Source: Chloroflexota bacterium (GTDB lineage Bacteria > Chloroflexota > Anaerolineae > Aggregatilineales > Phototrophicaceae). From it: a DNA stretch of 64,000 nucleotides. The stretch is taken from contig JACRPS010000010.1 of the NCBI GenBank assembly GCA_016223085.1, positions 295,320 through 359,319 on the forward strand, written 5' to 3'. The stretch's first letter is position 1; every line of letters begins with the position of its first letter. Below, in pieces: positions 49,899 to 57,629 of the stretch. The translations under genes and the position numbers were made by a program. Below the pieces are notes generated by a model, which made no database searches, was not told the DNA's origin, and was given only the letters and a program-made list of their open reading frames with translations.

Positions 49899-51941
49899 AT
49901 GCCAACCGATTCTCACAATGCCTCGCTTGCCGAACGCGAACTGCGCCTGGTACTGGCACTCGACCGCGCCCGCGATACGCTGAACGAAGATGGGGAACCG
50001 CAGGCGATGTTCGCGGCGATGGCCAACTGGCTGCGTCAGGAACTGCAAGCCGATGGCTGCGCGATTGTTCTGCTGGCGGAAACCAGCGAGGACATCGAAT
50101 GTGTGGCGGCATCGGGCCTGCCGGAGGCGGTGGCTGTTCAGCTTTGCCGGCAGGCGCTGGACTTCGCCGCGCCTGCGCCGCTGCCGGATGATCGCTGGGC
50201 ATATTCGCTGGCGATGCAGATCATTCTCGATGATCTGCCGATGGGCGGCATCGTTCTGGTACGCGATGGACGCCCATTTGACGCTGACGAAGTGGCGCTG
50301 CTGGCGCTGGCGGAAAGCCAGATCGACTCTGCCGTGATTCAGGCGCGGATGGTGTGGAAGCTGATGCAGCGCAACCGCGAACTGGAAGCGATTTACGAAG
50401 TAGACCGCCTGCGCGACCGTACCGCTAACGAGAGCGAACTCATCAACGGTTTTACGACGGTGCTGCTGCAACAATTTAAGGCTGACCTGTGTCTGGTGCT
50501 GCTGGCGCACCTGGACAGCGGCGACATGATCGCGCGCGGGATGGTAAATAAACATGAGATTCCTGCTGCCGCGCTGGATGCGATTCGCCGTTCCGCCGGC
50601 GACATCAACATCCCTCAGGTGATTCCGACGCCGCCGGGGATCAACGACTTAACGCTGCTCGCTGCGCCGTTTATTGTGGCCGGGGCGCGGCTGGGTGCGG
50701 TCGTGGTAGGCCGCGCCGCGCCGTTCAGCATCGGCGATCACCGCACGCTCCACGCTATGATGTCGCAGATGGACTCGGCGGTGGTGTACAGCCGTATCAA
50801 CTCGCAGTTGATGCTGCGGAAAAAGGAACTGGAAACCATCTACCGGATTGACCGCATTCGTGACCGCGAAAAAGACTTCGACGCCATGCTCCAGGGCGTG
50901 CTGAACGAACTGTGCGAGGCGGTCTCGAGTGAAATCGGCTTCATCATGCTCTACAAGCTGGGACCGAAGGAAGAACTGGAACTCCGCACCTCGACGGTAG
51001 ACGGTCAGGCAACCGACCCGGCCTATCAGGAAATCATGTACCGGGTATCGCGTGAGGCGATTAACCGGGGCGAACTGGTGTATTCCAACGAGGCAGAAGG
51101 CGAAGTGCGGTCGGTTGTGGCCGTGCCGCTGATCCTGAATGAGCGTATCATCGGCGTGTTTGGCGCGGTCAACAGCACGCGGGCGCGCGGCTTCGATGTC
51201 GAAGACCGGCGCATCCTGGCGGCGATCACCAGCCAGGTGGATACCGCCGTGTTTGAACGGCTGGAACAACGCCGGATGCGCGCTCTTTTGAGCCGTTCGG
51301 TAGACCCGAAGGTGCTGGAACGGCTGCTGCAACGGGCCGATACCAGTCTGCTGGACGGCGAGCGTGTGGTCATCAGCGTGCTGTTTGCCGACCTGCGCGG
51401 CTCGACTGAATGGGCTGAACGGATTCGACCTGAAGAACTGGTGTCCACGCTCAATGCCTTTTTAGGGCGCATGACCGACGTGATTTTTAAGTACGGCGGT
51501 ACGCTGGATAAGTTCGTCGGCGATGAAGTCATCGGCCTGTTTGGCACGCCGGTGAAGATGGACGACCACGCCTACCGCGCCGCCTACGCCGCGCTGGAAA
51601 TGCAGGTCATTCATAGGGAACTCCAGGCGCAGATGGCGGCGCAGGGGCGCGAACTGCCGTTGATGGGCATTGGTATCAGTTCCGGCGAAGCGATTGCCGG
51701 CGAATTCGGCCATCCGGTTCGGAGCGAGTTCACGGCGCTGGGGCGCATCGTCAACCTGGGGTCACGGCTGTGCAGTATCGCCGGGGGTGGTCAGGTGCTC
51801 ATCAGCGAAAATACCCACGCCATGATTGATAATCTGGTCGAAGTAGACGAACTCGACTCGGTTTCGCTCAAGGGCATCCATAACCCGCTGCGGGTGTACC
51901 GGCTGCTGAACATCAAAAACGCACAGGGACAGCCACAGTAA
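49899..51941 (+). CDS. Class III adenylate/guanylate cyclase with three GAF-type domains
   Basis: The 680-residue protein has three successive GAF-like domains (about residues 25-150, 175-310 and 330-460), separated by linker helices with NRELEAIYEVDRLRD and KKELETIYRIDRIRD. A class III cyclase domain follows at about 490-660: VLFADLRGSTEWAERI and KFVGDEVIGLFG carry the two metal-binding Asp, and EFTALGRIVNLGSRL carries the transition-state Asn/Arg. Lys in DKFVGD and Thr in FTALG favour ATP as substrate. No membrane span. It would make cAMP in response to small ligands or redox state. Its gene is divergent from the dynamin pair. Confidence 0.88.
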   Translation: MPTDSHNASLAERELRLVLALDRARDTLNEDGEPQAMFAAMANWLRQELQADGCAIVLLAETSEDIECVAASGLPEAVAVQLCRQALDFAAPAPLPDDRWAYSLAMQIILDDLPMGGIVLVRDGRPFDADEVALLALAESQIDSAVIQARMVWKLMQRNRELEAIYEVDRLRDRTANESELINGFTTVLLQQFKADLCLVLLAHLDSGDMIARGMVNKHEIPAAALDAIRRSAGDINIPQVIPTPPGINDLTLLAAPFIVAGARLGAVVVGRAAPFSIGDHRTLHAMMSQMDSAVVYSRINSQLMLRKKELETIYRIDRIRDREKDFDAMLQGVLNELCEAVSSEIGFIMLYKLGPKEELELRTSTVDGQATDPAYQEIMYRVSREAINRGELVYSNEAEGEVRSVVAVPLILNERIIGVFGAVNSTRARGFDVEDRRILAAITSQVDTAVFERLEQRRMRALLSRSVDPKVLERLLQRADTSLLDGERVVISVLFADLRGSTEWAERIRPEELVSTLNAFLGRMTDVIFKYGGTLDKFVGDEVIGLFGTPVKMDDHAYRAAYAALEMQVIHRELQAQMAAQGRELPLMGIGISSGEAIAGEFGHPVRSEFTALGRIVNLGSRLCSIAGGGQVLISENTHAMIDNLVEVDELDSVSLKGIHNPLRVYRLLNIKNAQGQPQ

Positions 51942-51945
51942 AATC

Positions 51946-53223
51946 ATGCTAAACGACTCCATCTATCATCACGACGGCGCACTGTACTGCGACTCCGTGC
52001 TAGTGAGCGAGATTGCGGTGCAAGTAGGCACGCCGGTGTATATCTACAGCCTGCGGCGGGTGGTCAGCAATCTGCGACGGATACAGACGGCGTTTGCCGA
52101 CTTACAGCCGCACATTCACTATAGCGCCAAGGCCAACGCGAACTTGGCTGTGCTGCGGGCACTGGTTGAGGCAGGCGCGGGCATTGACGCGGTCAGCGGC
52201 GGCGAAATCTACCGCGCGCTGCTGGCGGGCGCGAAGGCGGAAAACATTGTCTTTGCTGGCGTAGGTAAAACGCGAGACGAACTACGCTATGCGCTGGAAC
52301 AGGGCGTTGGCTGGTTTAATGTCGAAAATGTGGGCGAACTGCACCATCTCAATGAACTTGCAGCGGATAATGGAAAGACCGCGCAGGTTGCGCTGCGGCT
52401 GAACCCGGACGTTGCCGCCCAAACGCACCGCCACATTGCCACCGGGCACGGCGGCGCGAAGTTCGGGCTTCCGGCAGAGGTGGTGCGGGATGTTCTGGCG
52501 CGGCAGGCGGATTATCCCGCGCTGCGATTTGACGGCATTCATGTTCATATCGGCAGCCAGCTTCATGACACACAGGCGACACAACGCGCGGTGGAAATCG
52601 CGCTGGAACTGATCGCACCCTACCCGGAAATCCGCACGGTGAACATCGGCGGCGGTTTGCCGGTAGCCTACGCGCCCGACGAGCGCGTGCCCGCGTGGGA
52701 TGACTTCGCGGCGACGTTAGCGCCGCTGCTGCGTGGCTACACTGTCCTGCTGGAGCCGGGGCGTTCGATCATCGCCGACGCCGGGTTGCTGGTGGTATCG
52801 GTGCTGTACGTCAAGCAGCAGGCCGGGCAGACGTTCCTGATTACCGATGGAAGCATGGCGGAACTGATCCGCCCCGCGTTGTACGAGGCACACCACGAAA
52901 TTGTGCTCGTGAATAGACCCTCACCCTCTCAGGGAGAGGGGAGGCAGGCGGCAACACAAGTCCATATCGTCGGCCCGGTGTGTGAAACGTCGGATATGCT
53001 GGGGCGCAGCCGCGCGCTGCCGGACGCCCAACCCGGCGACCTGCTGGCGGTGCTGACCGCCGGCGCGTATGGCATGGTCATGGCGAGCAACTACAACCAG
53101 CGTCCCCGCCCGCCAGAAGTGGTGGTCACGGAGGACGGCCAGACGTGGCGCGTTGTCCGCAGGCGCGAGACGTGGGATGATCTGGTTCGACTCGAACGGA
53201 ACGTGTACGATAATCTAGCTTAA
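51946..53223 (+). CDS. lysA: Diaminopimelate decarboxylase
   Basis: The 425-residue PLP enzyme has the PLP-lysine motif SAKANANLAVL (Lys near residue 61), HIGSQLHD, NIGGGLPV and GPVCETSDML (substrate Cys/Glu). It converts meso-diaminopimelate to lysine. Near residues 325-338 the family's usual linker is replaced by NRPSPSQGEGRQAAT, encoded by a dispersed hairpin repeat at 52924-52940 that stays in frame. The surrounding catalytic residues are intact, so the enzyme should still work. It starts four bases after the cyclase stop. Confidence 0.93.
   Translation: MLNDSIYHHDGALYCDSVLVSEIAVQVGTPVYIYSLRRVVSNLRRIQTAFADLQPHIHYSAKANANLAVLRALVEAGAGIDAVSGGEIYRALLAGAKAENIVFAGVGKTRDELRYALEQGVGWFNVENVGELHHLNELAADNGKTAQVALRLNPDVAAQTHRHIATGHGGAKFGLPAEVVRDVLARQADYPALRFDGIHVHIGSQLHDTQATQRAVEIALELIAPYPEIRTVNIGGGLPVAYAPDERVPAWDDFAATLAPLLRGYTVLLEPGRSIIADAGLLVVSVLYVKQQAGQTFLITDGSMAELIRPALYEAHHEIVLVNRPSPSQGEGRQAATQVHIVGPVCETSDMLGRSRALPDAQPGDLLAVLTAGAYGMVMASNYNQRPRPPEVVVTEDGQTWRVVRRRETWDDLVRLERNVYDNLA
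52924..52940. repeat. CCCTCTC-AGG-GAGAGGG hairpin repeat within lysA
   Basis: A perfect 7-bp inverted repeat around AGG. It matches the widely dispersed CCCTCTCCCxxxGGGAGAGGG type of bacterial intergenic repeat, but here it lies inside lysA and encodes PSPSQGEG in the correct frame. Confidence 0.7.
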
Positions 53224-53249
53224 CCTGTCCGTTTCATTGGCAGAACCAC

Positions 53250-55085
53250 ATGTCGCTAACTTGGAAAACCGTACACCGTCTCTGGCTTGGCGTGGCGATT
53301 TTAGGCGCCGCTCTACTCATCCATCTGGCGATCTATCTCTCTCTCCCTGAACGGGGTGAAAGCCTGTCATTTAAGCTCCTGGCGGCTGGATTGGGATGTT
53401 TCGCGCTGGCACTCATGGGCTTTGCCGTCTGGCTTACACCACCTCGCCTGGAGCGCATACGTCGTCTTGTCTCCCCATGGGAATGGCTGTACCTCGTCTC
53501 AGGTTTTGTCCTGCTGGTGTTTTTCGGGCTGAACCTGCGACCAGAGTGGTTTTATGCGCACGCTGCCCTGGTCCTGGCAGCAGTCTTTAGCCTGGGATAC
53601 TGGTCATTTTTTGATGCCAACGTTATCGCTTCGCCGTGGGGGCGTTGCCGTATTGGTTTTGTGATTGTAGCTGTCATCCTGGTTACACTGCTGCGGCTCT
53701 ACGGGTTGACCACGTCACCAGAGCCGGAAATTGTAGACGAACCCTGGGTCCTGGGATGGGCGATCAGCTACCTGAAGGTAGGGCACCCGGTTAACTGGAT
53801 CATGTTAGGGATAGATGGAGACCCGGCTTACTACCTGCCCCGTTACGCCCAGGCAATGGCAGCATGGATGCGGCTCATCGGGACCGGGTACTGGGAAGCC
53901 AGAGTGTTCAGTTTCCTTGTGGCCATGGCGGTTATACCGTTTATGGCCCTAGCCGCGAAGAATCTGTATGACAGACCGACAGCGTTCTTCACCGCTGGTA
54001 TCCTTTTTACCAGCAATGTGCTGCTGTTTGGCGCACGGGTACGTCATGATATTGGTTTGGCGCTGGCAATGGCAATTTCGCTATGGCTGTACTCGGAGGC
54101 ACGCAAGCGCAACCGTCCGGTGCTGCACCTGCTGGCCGGGGTCTTTATGGGTTGGGGCTTGTTCAGCCACTACCACGCGACATTGTTTGGTCTCGTTATG
54201 CTGATCGGTCTTTACGGTCCGCAATACCTTCGGCAGCTTGATTCAGGCCGTTACTGGCCAGAAACCGACGTCTGGCTGTACGGTATCGGTGGGCTGCTCT
54301 CCGGCGCGAGCGTAGCGGCCATTCAAATATTACCGGATGTCAACACCTTTATCATGCGGCTTGAAGCCCGTAATCCGCGAAACCCTGGCGAATTCATCAA
54401 TGCCGTATTCGGCCACATCGGCAATGTGCCGTATCATTCGCAGTTTCAGGCGGTTCTCATCGGCCTGGGTTTTCTGTCCAGCCTTCGGCGGCGTGAATAC
54501 CTGCCGGTAATCATCATCATTTTAGGACATCTGGCATTAGGATACCTGGCACTCGTTGCTTTCAAACACTATGTCATTCCTTTAGCCCCATTCTACGCAC
54601 TCGTCACGGCTCGCCTCTTCCGGGCTGGAGTTGAACGAACCTCAACCATCGTGACGAGGGGGATGGTGGTAACTTTTGCTGCTTTCCTTGCTGTCAGCCT
54701 GGGAACGTCCCTGCATTCACCGGTGCAACATCTCATCAACCGTGAACCTCTGCGCCTGCCGGCTCCGCCAGTGGTAGACTGGATTAAACAGAATCTTCAA
54801 CCGGATGAAACCATTTTGAGCGACAACTATTATTTCCTCTGGTTGTACGATTATCGTTTTGCTTCGATCTTGATACCGGAGCATCTGCCAAAAGCTGAAC
54901 GGGAACGTTATCAGCAAAACCCCGAATCGTTATGGGAGGAGGTGAGTATCAAAGTCATCATCTATGACCCCGCACTGCCGACGCACGATCGGTTTGAACA
55001 CCTGTTTGCAGAGGGCTTTTTAAAGACAGGAGGATTCCATGAGGCAGCACAATTCGGTGATGTGGTCGTCTACCGGCACCGCTAA
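53250..55085 (+). CDS. GT-C fold membrane glycosyltransferase (PMT/ArnT-like)
   Basis: The 611-residue protein has about eleven hydrophobic segments. After the second comes the acidic motif of GT-C enzymes, PEIVDEPWVLGWA, with paired acidic residues; the residues around SYLKVGHPVNW and YLPRYAQAM fit the lumen-side catalytic loops. A soluble C-terminal 120 residues contains LQPDETILSDNYYFLWLYDYRF. It moves a sugar from a polyprenyl phosphate donor to a lipid or protein. Codon use is less GC-biased than in the upstream lysA, which suggests recent gain. It ends convergently on a decayed gene. Confidence 0.8.
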   Translation: MSLTWKTVHRLWLGVAILGAALLIHLAIYLSLPERGESLSFKLLAAGLGCFALALMGFAVWLTPPRLERIRRLVSPWEWLYLVSGFVLLVFFGLNLRPEWFYAHAALVLAAVFSLGYWSFFDANVIASPWGRCRIGFVIVAVILVTLLRLYGLTTSPEPEIVDEPWVLGWAISYLKVGHPVNWIMLGIDGDPAYYLPRYAQAMAAWMRLIGTGYWEARVFSFLVAMAVIPFMALAAKNLYDRPTAFFTAGILFTSNVLLFGARVRHDIGLALAMAISLWLYSEARKRNRPVLHLLAGVFMGWGLFSHYHATLFGLVMLIGLYGPQYLRQLDSGRYWPETDVWLYGIGGLLSGASVAAIQILPDVNTFIMRLEARNPRNPGEFINAVFGHIGNVPYHSQFQAVLIGLGFLSSLRRREYLPVIIIILGHLALGYLALVAFKHYVIPLAPFYALVTARLFRAGVERTSTIVTRGMVVTFAAFLAVSLGTSLHSPVQHLINREPLRLPAPPVVDWIKQNLQPDETILSDNYYFLWLYDYRFASILIPEHLPKAERERYQQNPESLWEEVSIKVIIYDPALPTHDRFEHLFAEGFLKTGGFHEAAQFGDVVVYRHR

Positions 55086-55638
55086 AGCAGCCACGCCGGA
55101 TTGTCGAAGCCCGCGTATTCCTGGATCGCGCCGTAAATGTGCTGGACGATCTCCCCTCGATATACGCGCACGGTGCAGACGCCGTTTTTTAGGATATTGT
55201 TTCGTATCAGTGGATGTAAACAACAAACTCAGACTCACCTATTCCCATTTCTTCCCGCATAAAACGCATAAAAAGACGCATCATATTCGGGTCAGAATTA
55301 ATAAAGTGAATAGTGTTTCTCGATTTTGCGCCTTCGGCCCAATAAAGCATATATCCGGCAAGATGGGGAGGGCGCATTTCCTTAGCCTTTACGCGTCCAG
55401 CTTCTTGATAGCGAAGTCGTTTTTCGAGACCTTTTGTTCGATTTACCTGTCCACCTTTGCTCTGATATTCCCATTTGGATTGTTTTGCTTTTAGAGCAGC
55501 TTCTTGTTCTGTTGTTAATTCAATATCCCGTACCCAAACACTGACAGATGCTTTTGACGCGCCAGTGATCCCTGTGATTTCGCGGACTGACACACCTTCG
55601 CGCCGTAGCTGACGTGCATCTTCCCTTGCGCGTTTCAG
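55082..55638 (-). pseudogene. Decayed HTH plus LAGLIDADG-like hypothetical gene
   Basis: The N-terminal part runs from CTG 55638 or GTG 55593 to a stop at 55207 (128 residues from GTG). It has a helix-turn-helix (SVREITGITGASKASVSVWV) and then AGYMLYWAEGAKSRN and INSDPNMMRLFMRFMREEMG, as in a widespread family of about 180-residue proteins with a homing-endonuclease-like core. The usual C-terminal end is still readable on the same strand but in another frame at 55175-55082: CTVRVYRGEIVQHIYGAIQE then WLL and TAG. The middle 50-60 residues are missing. I read this as an internal deletion. It overlaps the end of the convergent glycosyltransferase gene. Confidence 0.75.
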
Positions 55639-55696
55639 GCTTAACTCCTAACAATGTGATATTGATACTATTATCCCCTGGTTCGGAAAACAGGCA

Positions 55697-55724
55697 AACA
55701 AAAAGGCTCTTATTTCCAAGAGCC
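55697..55724 (-). terminator. Intrinsic terminator of the tRNA operon
   Basis: On the minus strand GGCTCTT and AAGAGCC form a 7-bp stem around a six-base loop, followed by TTTTTGTT. It lies 21 bases past the second tRNA. Confidence 0.85.
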
Positions 55725-55744
55725 TCTTAGTGGTTTGTTTGCTA

Positions 55745-55818
55745 TGGTGATAGGTAGACTTGAACTACCGCCCTACGCATTATGAGTGCGTCGCTCTAAC
55801 CAGCTGAGCTATATCACC
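55745..55818 (-). tRNA. tRNA with anticodon CAT (elongator Met or Ile2)
   Basis: A 74-base cloverleaf: acceptor GGTGATA pairs with TATCACC, D arm GCTC/GAGC, anticodon stem ACGCA/TGCGT with loop CTCATAA, T arm GGTAG/CTACC and discriminator A. CCA is not encoded. The anticodon is CAT. The first acceptor pair is a proper G-C, so this is not an initiator; elongator tRNA-Met and lysidine-modified tRNA-Ile2 cannot be separated by eye. Confidence 0.92.
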
Positions 55819-55823
55819 ACTAG

Positions 55824-55895
<72 letters not shown>

Positions 55896-55906
55896 ACGTA
55901 CAGTGT

Positions 55907-55935
55907 ATATTAGCAGCGGCGTTGCCGGGAGTCAA
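55907..55935 (-). promoter_or_regulatory. Promoter of the two-tRNA operon
   Basis: Minus-strand -35 TTGACT (55930-55935), 17-bp spacer, -10 TAATAT (55907-55912), 12 bases before the fMet tRNA. With the terminator at 55697-55724 it completes the transcription unit. Confidence 0.8.
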
Positions 55936-55989
55936 TGGTGAGTTTAAGGACAGTTCCGAGTTGAAAGTTCGACTGAACCCGGCACTTCT

Positions 55990-56895
55990 TCATGCATCAT
56001 TGGCGTCAATGGCTGCCTGGGTGACATGGTAAAGGTCGTCCAGCGATGCGCCGCGCGCCTTTTCCAACCGCGCCACCCGCTTCTGGAACTGCATCATGGC
56101 GAAGTTGGTGAAGTCGTCCAGTTGCAGACCAAACGGCACCGGGTCGTAACAGGCAAAAGCCTCATTTAACACGCCGATGGCGGGCATCAATAGGGCGTTC
56201 ATCGTGTCTTCGACCAGCGGCCACAGCGAATCATCCTGGGCGATCAGGCGCGAAATCAGGAAGATGCCGTAGGCGATGTGGCGCGATTCGTCCTGCTTCA
56301 GCAAGTCCACACCCTGCACGGTCGCGGGCATCAGGTTATTGCTGCGCAGGGCGTTGTAGTAGACGTGATAACCGGTCTCCGCCAGCACGCCTTCCACGAT
56401 CATGTTGTACGTGACCGAGGCGCGCACCTGGGCGGCAGGGGAGGAATCGGTTTTCAGGTTATTGAGCGCCGCCGGCAGCGCGTCGTAAAACAGCAGCCGG
56501 TAGCTGTCCTGATGGTAACGGCTCAGGTCGCCGGGGCTGCCCGCGACTTCCATCAACCAGCGATTAAAAAAGTCGGTGTGTTTGGCTTCTTCCCACAAAA
56601 AGGTCGTCAGGTACATTTCTTCTTCGATACGGCCTTCGTTCGCTACTGTCATGATAAGCGGCAGCAGGTCGAGCGTGACGGCTTCCTCACCGGACTGGAA
56701 CACGGCGGTCAGCCGCAAAATCGCGTCCTGTTCGTCAGGTGTCAGCCGCTGCCAGTCGGCCTGATCCTGTGTGAAATCAAAGTCGCTGGGGTTCCAGATG
56801 CCGTAGCGTTTGGCTTTTTCGTACAGCTTCATCGGCGGCGTATCGCGGCGCAGGCCGCGCGTGGTCGTTGCAAACAGGTCATGCCGGGCAACCAT
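55990..56895 (-). CDS. R2-like ligand-binding oxidase (R2lox)
   Basis: ATG 56895 (MVARHDLFATTTRGL...) is preferred, with AGGAGG five bases upstream, giving 301 residues. The ferritin-like fold has the ligand motifs GEEAVTLDLLP, FLWEEAKHTDFF, EGVLAETGYHVYY and DESRHIAYG, matching the R2lox subgroup rather than true R2 of ribonucleotide reductase. Known members hold a Mn/Fe centre and a fatty acid, and form a Tyr-Val crosslink. No large subunit nrdA lies near, consistent with a stand-alone oxidase. The substrate is unknown. Confidence 0.88.
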   Translation of the reverse strand: MVARHDLFATTTRGLRRDTPPMKLYEKAKRYGIWNPSDFDFTQDQADWQRLTPDEQDAILRLTAVFQSGEEAVTLDLLPLIMTVANEGRIEEEMYLTTFLWEEAKHTDFFNRWLMEVAGSPGDLSRYHQDSYRLLFYDALPAALNNLKTDSSPAAQVRASVTYNMIVEGVLAETGYHVYYNALRSNNLMPATVQGVDLLKQDESRHIAYGIFLISRLIAQDDSLWPLVEDTMNALLMPAIGVLNEAFACYDPVPFGLQLDDFTNFAMMQFQKRVARLEKARGASLDDLYHVTQAAIDANDA

Positions 56896-57034
56896 TCCAT
56901 CCTCCTGAAATCGCGTATGCAAAAACGCTTCATATGTATTTTACCAGCGAAAGATGAACCAGATGGCCTATTTGGGCACATACGCAAATTTAACATGCCG
57001 CCGCTATCCTACCCGTAGAAACAGGAGGCAGGCG

Positions 57035-57550
57035 TTGGGCGAATTTCTGCAAAGCATTCTGCTGAGTAACGTAATGGTGATTCTGGTGACGCTCGTCATG
57101 CTGGCGATCATCAGCGTGTGGGCGTTCCGGCAGCGCGAGTATGCCGGCTATCTGCTCGGCTGGCTGGCGGGCATTTTCTTCATGCTGCTGCTGACTACGC
57201 TGACGCCGCCGGCGCCACCGGCTGACCCCAACCTGCCACCGCCACCACCGCCAACGCTGTCGTTCTTTGGCCTGCTGTTCCCATCGCTGCTGGGGTTGGT
57301 GCTGGGTTTTGGTGCGCTGGCGCTGACCCGGCTGGGCGCGGCCAGCGACTCGCGGGTGGGGCGGGCGCTCACGGTCGCCGTGCTGATGAGCTTCACACTG
57401 GCGTCCGGCTATCTCATCCTGCTAACGACGGCAGCGCAGCGGGCTTCGATTGCGATTTTTGCGCTGGCGTTTGCCATCGGGGCGCTGGTGAATTTTATCT
57501 TTTCGCGCAGCACCTTCCGCACGCCTCTGTCTGGCCGGTTTGAGCCGTAG
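57035..57550 (+). CDS. Membrane protein with Pro-rich loop
   Basis: The start is TTG 57035, placed by a perfect AGGAGG six bases upstream, giving 171 residues. Hydrophobic spans lie near residues 8-28, 38-56, 75-100, 112-132 and 138-157. A Pro stretch (PPAPPADPNLPPPPPPT) separates the second and third. The product is not recognised. Upstream frame extension to 56954 would overlap the divergent R2lox leader. Confidence 0.7.
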   Translation: MGEFLQSILLSNVMVILVTLVMLAIISVWAFRQREYAGYLLGWLAGIFFMLLLTTLTPPAPPADPNLPPPPPPTLSFFGLLFPSLLGLVLGFGALALTRLGAASDSRVGRALTVAVLMSFTLASGYLILLTTAAQRASIAIFALAFAIGALVNFIFSRSTFRTPLSGRFEP

Positions 57551-57580
57551 CTAACACTACCATTTCCAGCGGCACTCCGC

Positions 57581-57614
57581 TATAATCACGTGTCCGCGCT
57601 CGAACTAATGTTCC
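57581..57614 (+). promoter_or_regulatory. uvrB promoter with LexA (SOS) box
   Basis: TATAAT at 57581-57586 is followed at 57601-57614 by CGAACTAATGTTCC. Its core GAAC-N4-GTTC is the Gram-positive/Chloroflexi-type LexA operator (consensus CGAAC-N4-GTTYG), placed just after the predicted transcript start. This is where a repressor would block initiation. Confidence 0.75.
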
Positions 57615-57629
57615 GAAAGCGAGGCACAT

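Noticed and set aside
55990..56895. Ribonucleotide reductase small subunit
   Set aside because: No large-subunit gene is adjacent, and the motif spacing fits the R2lox group better.
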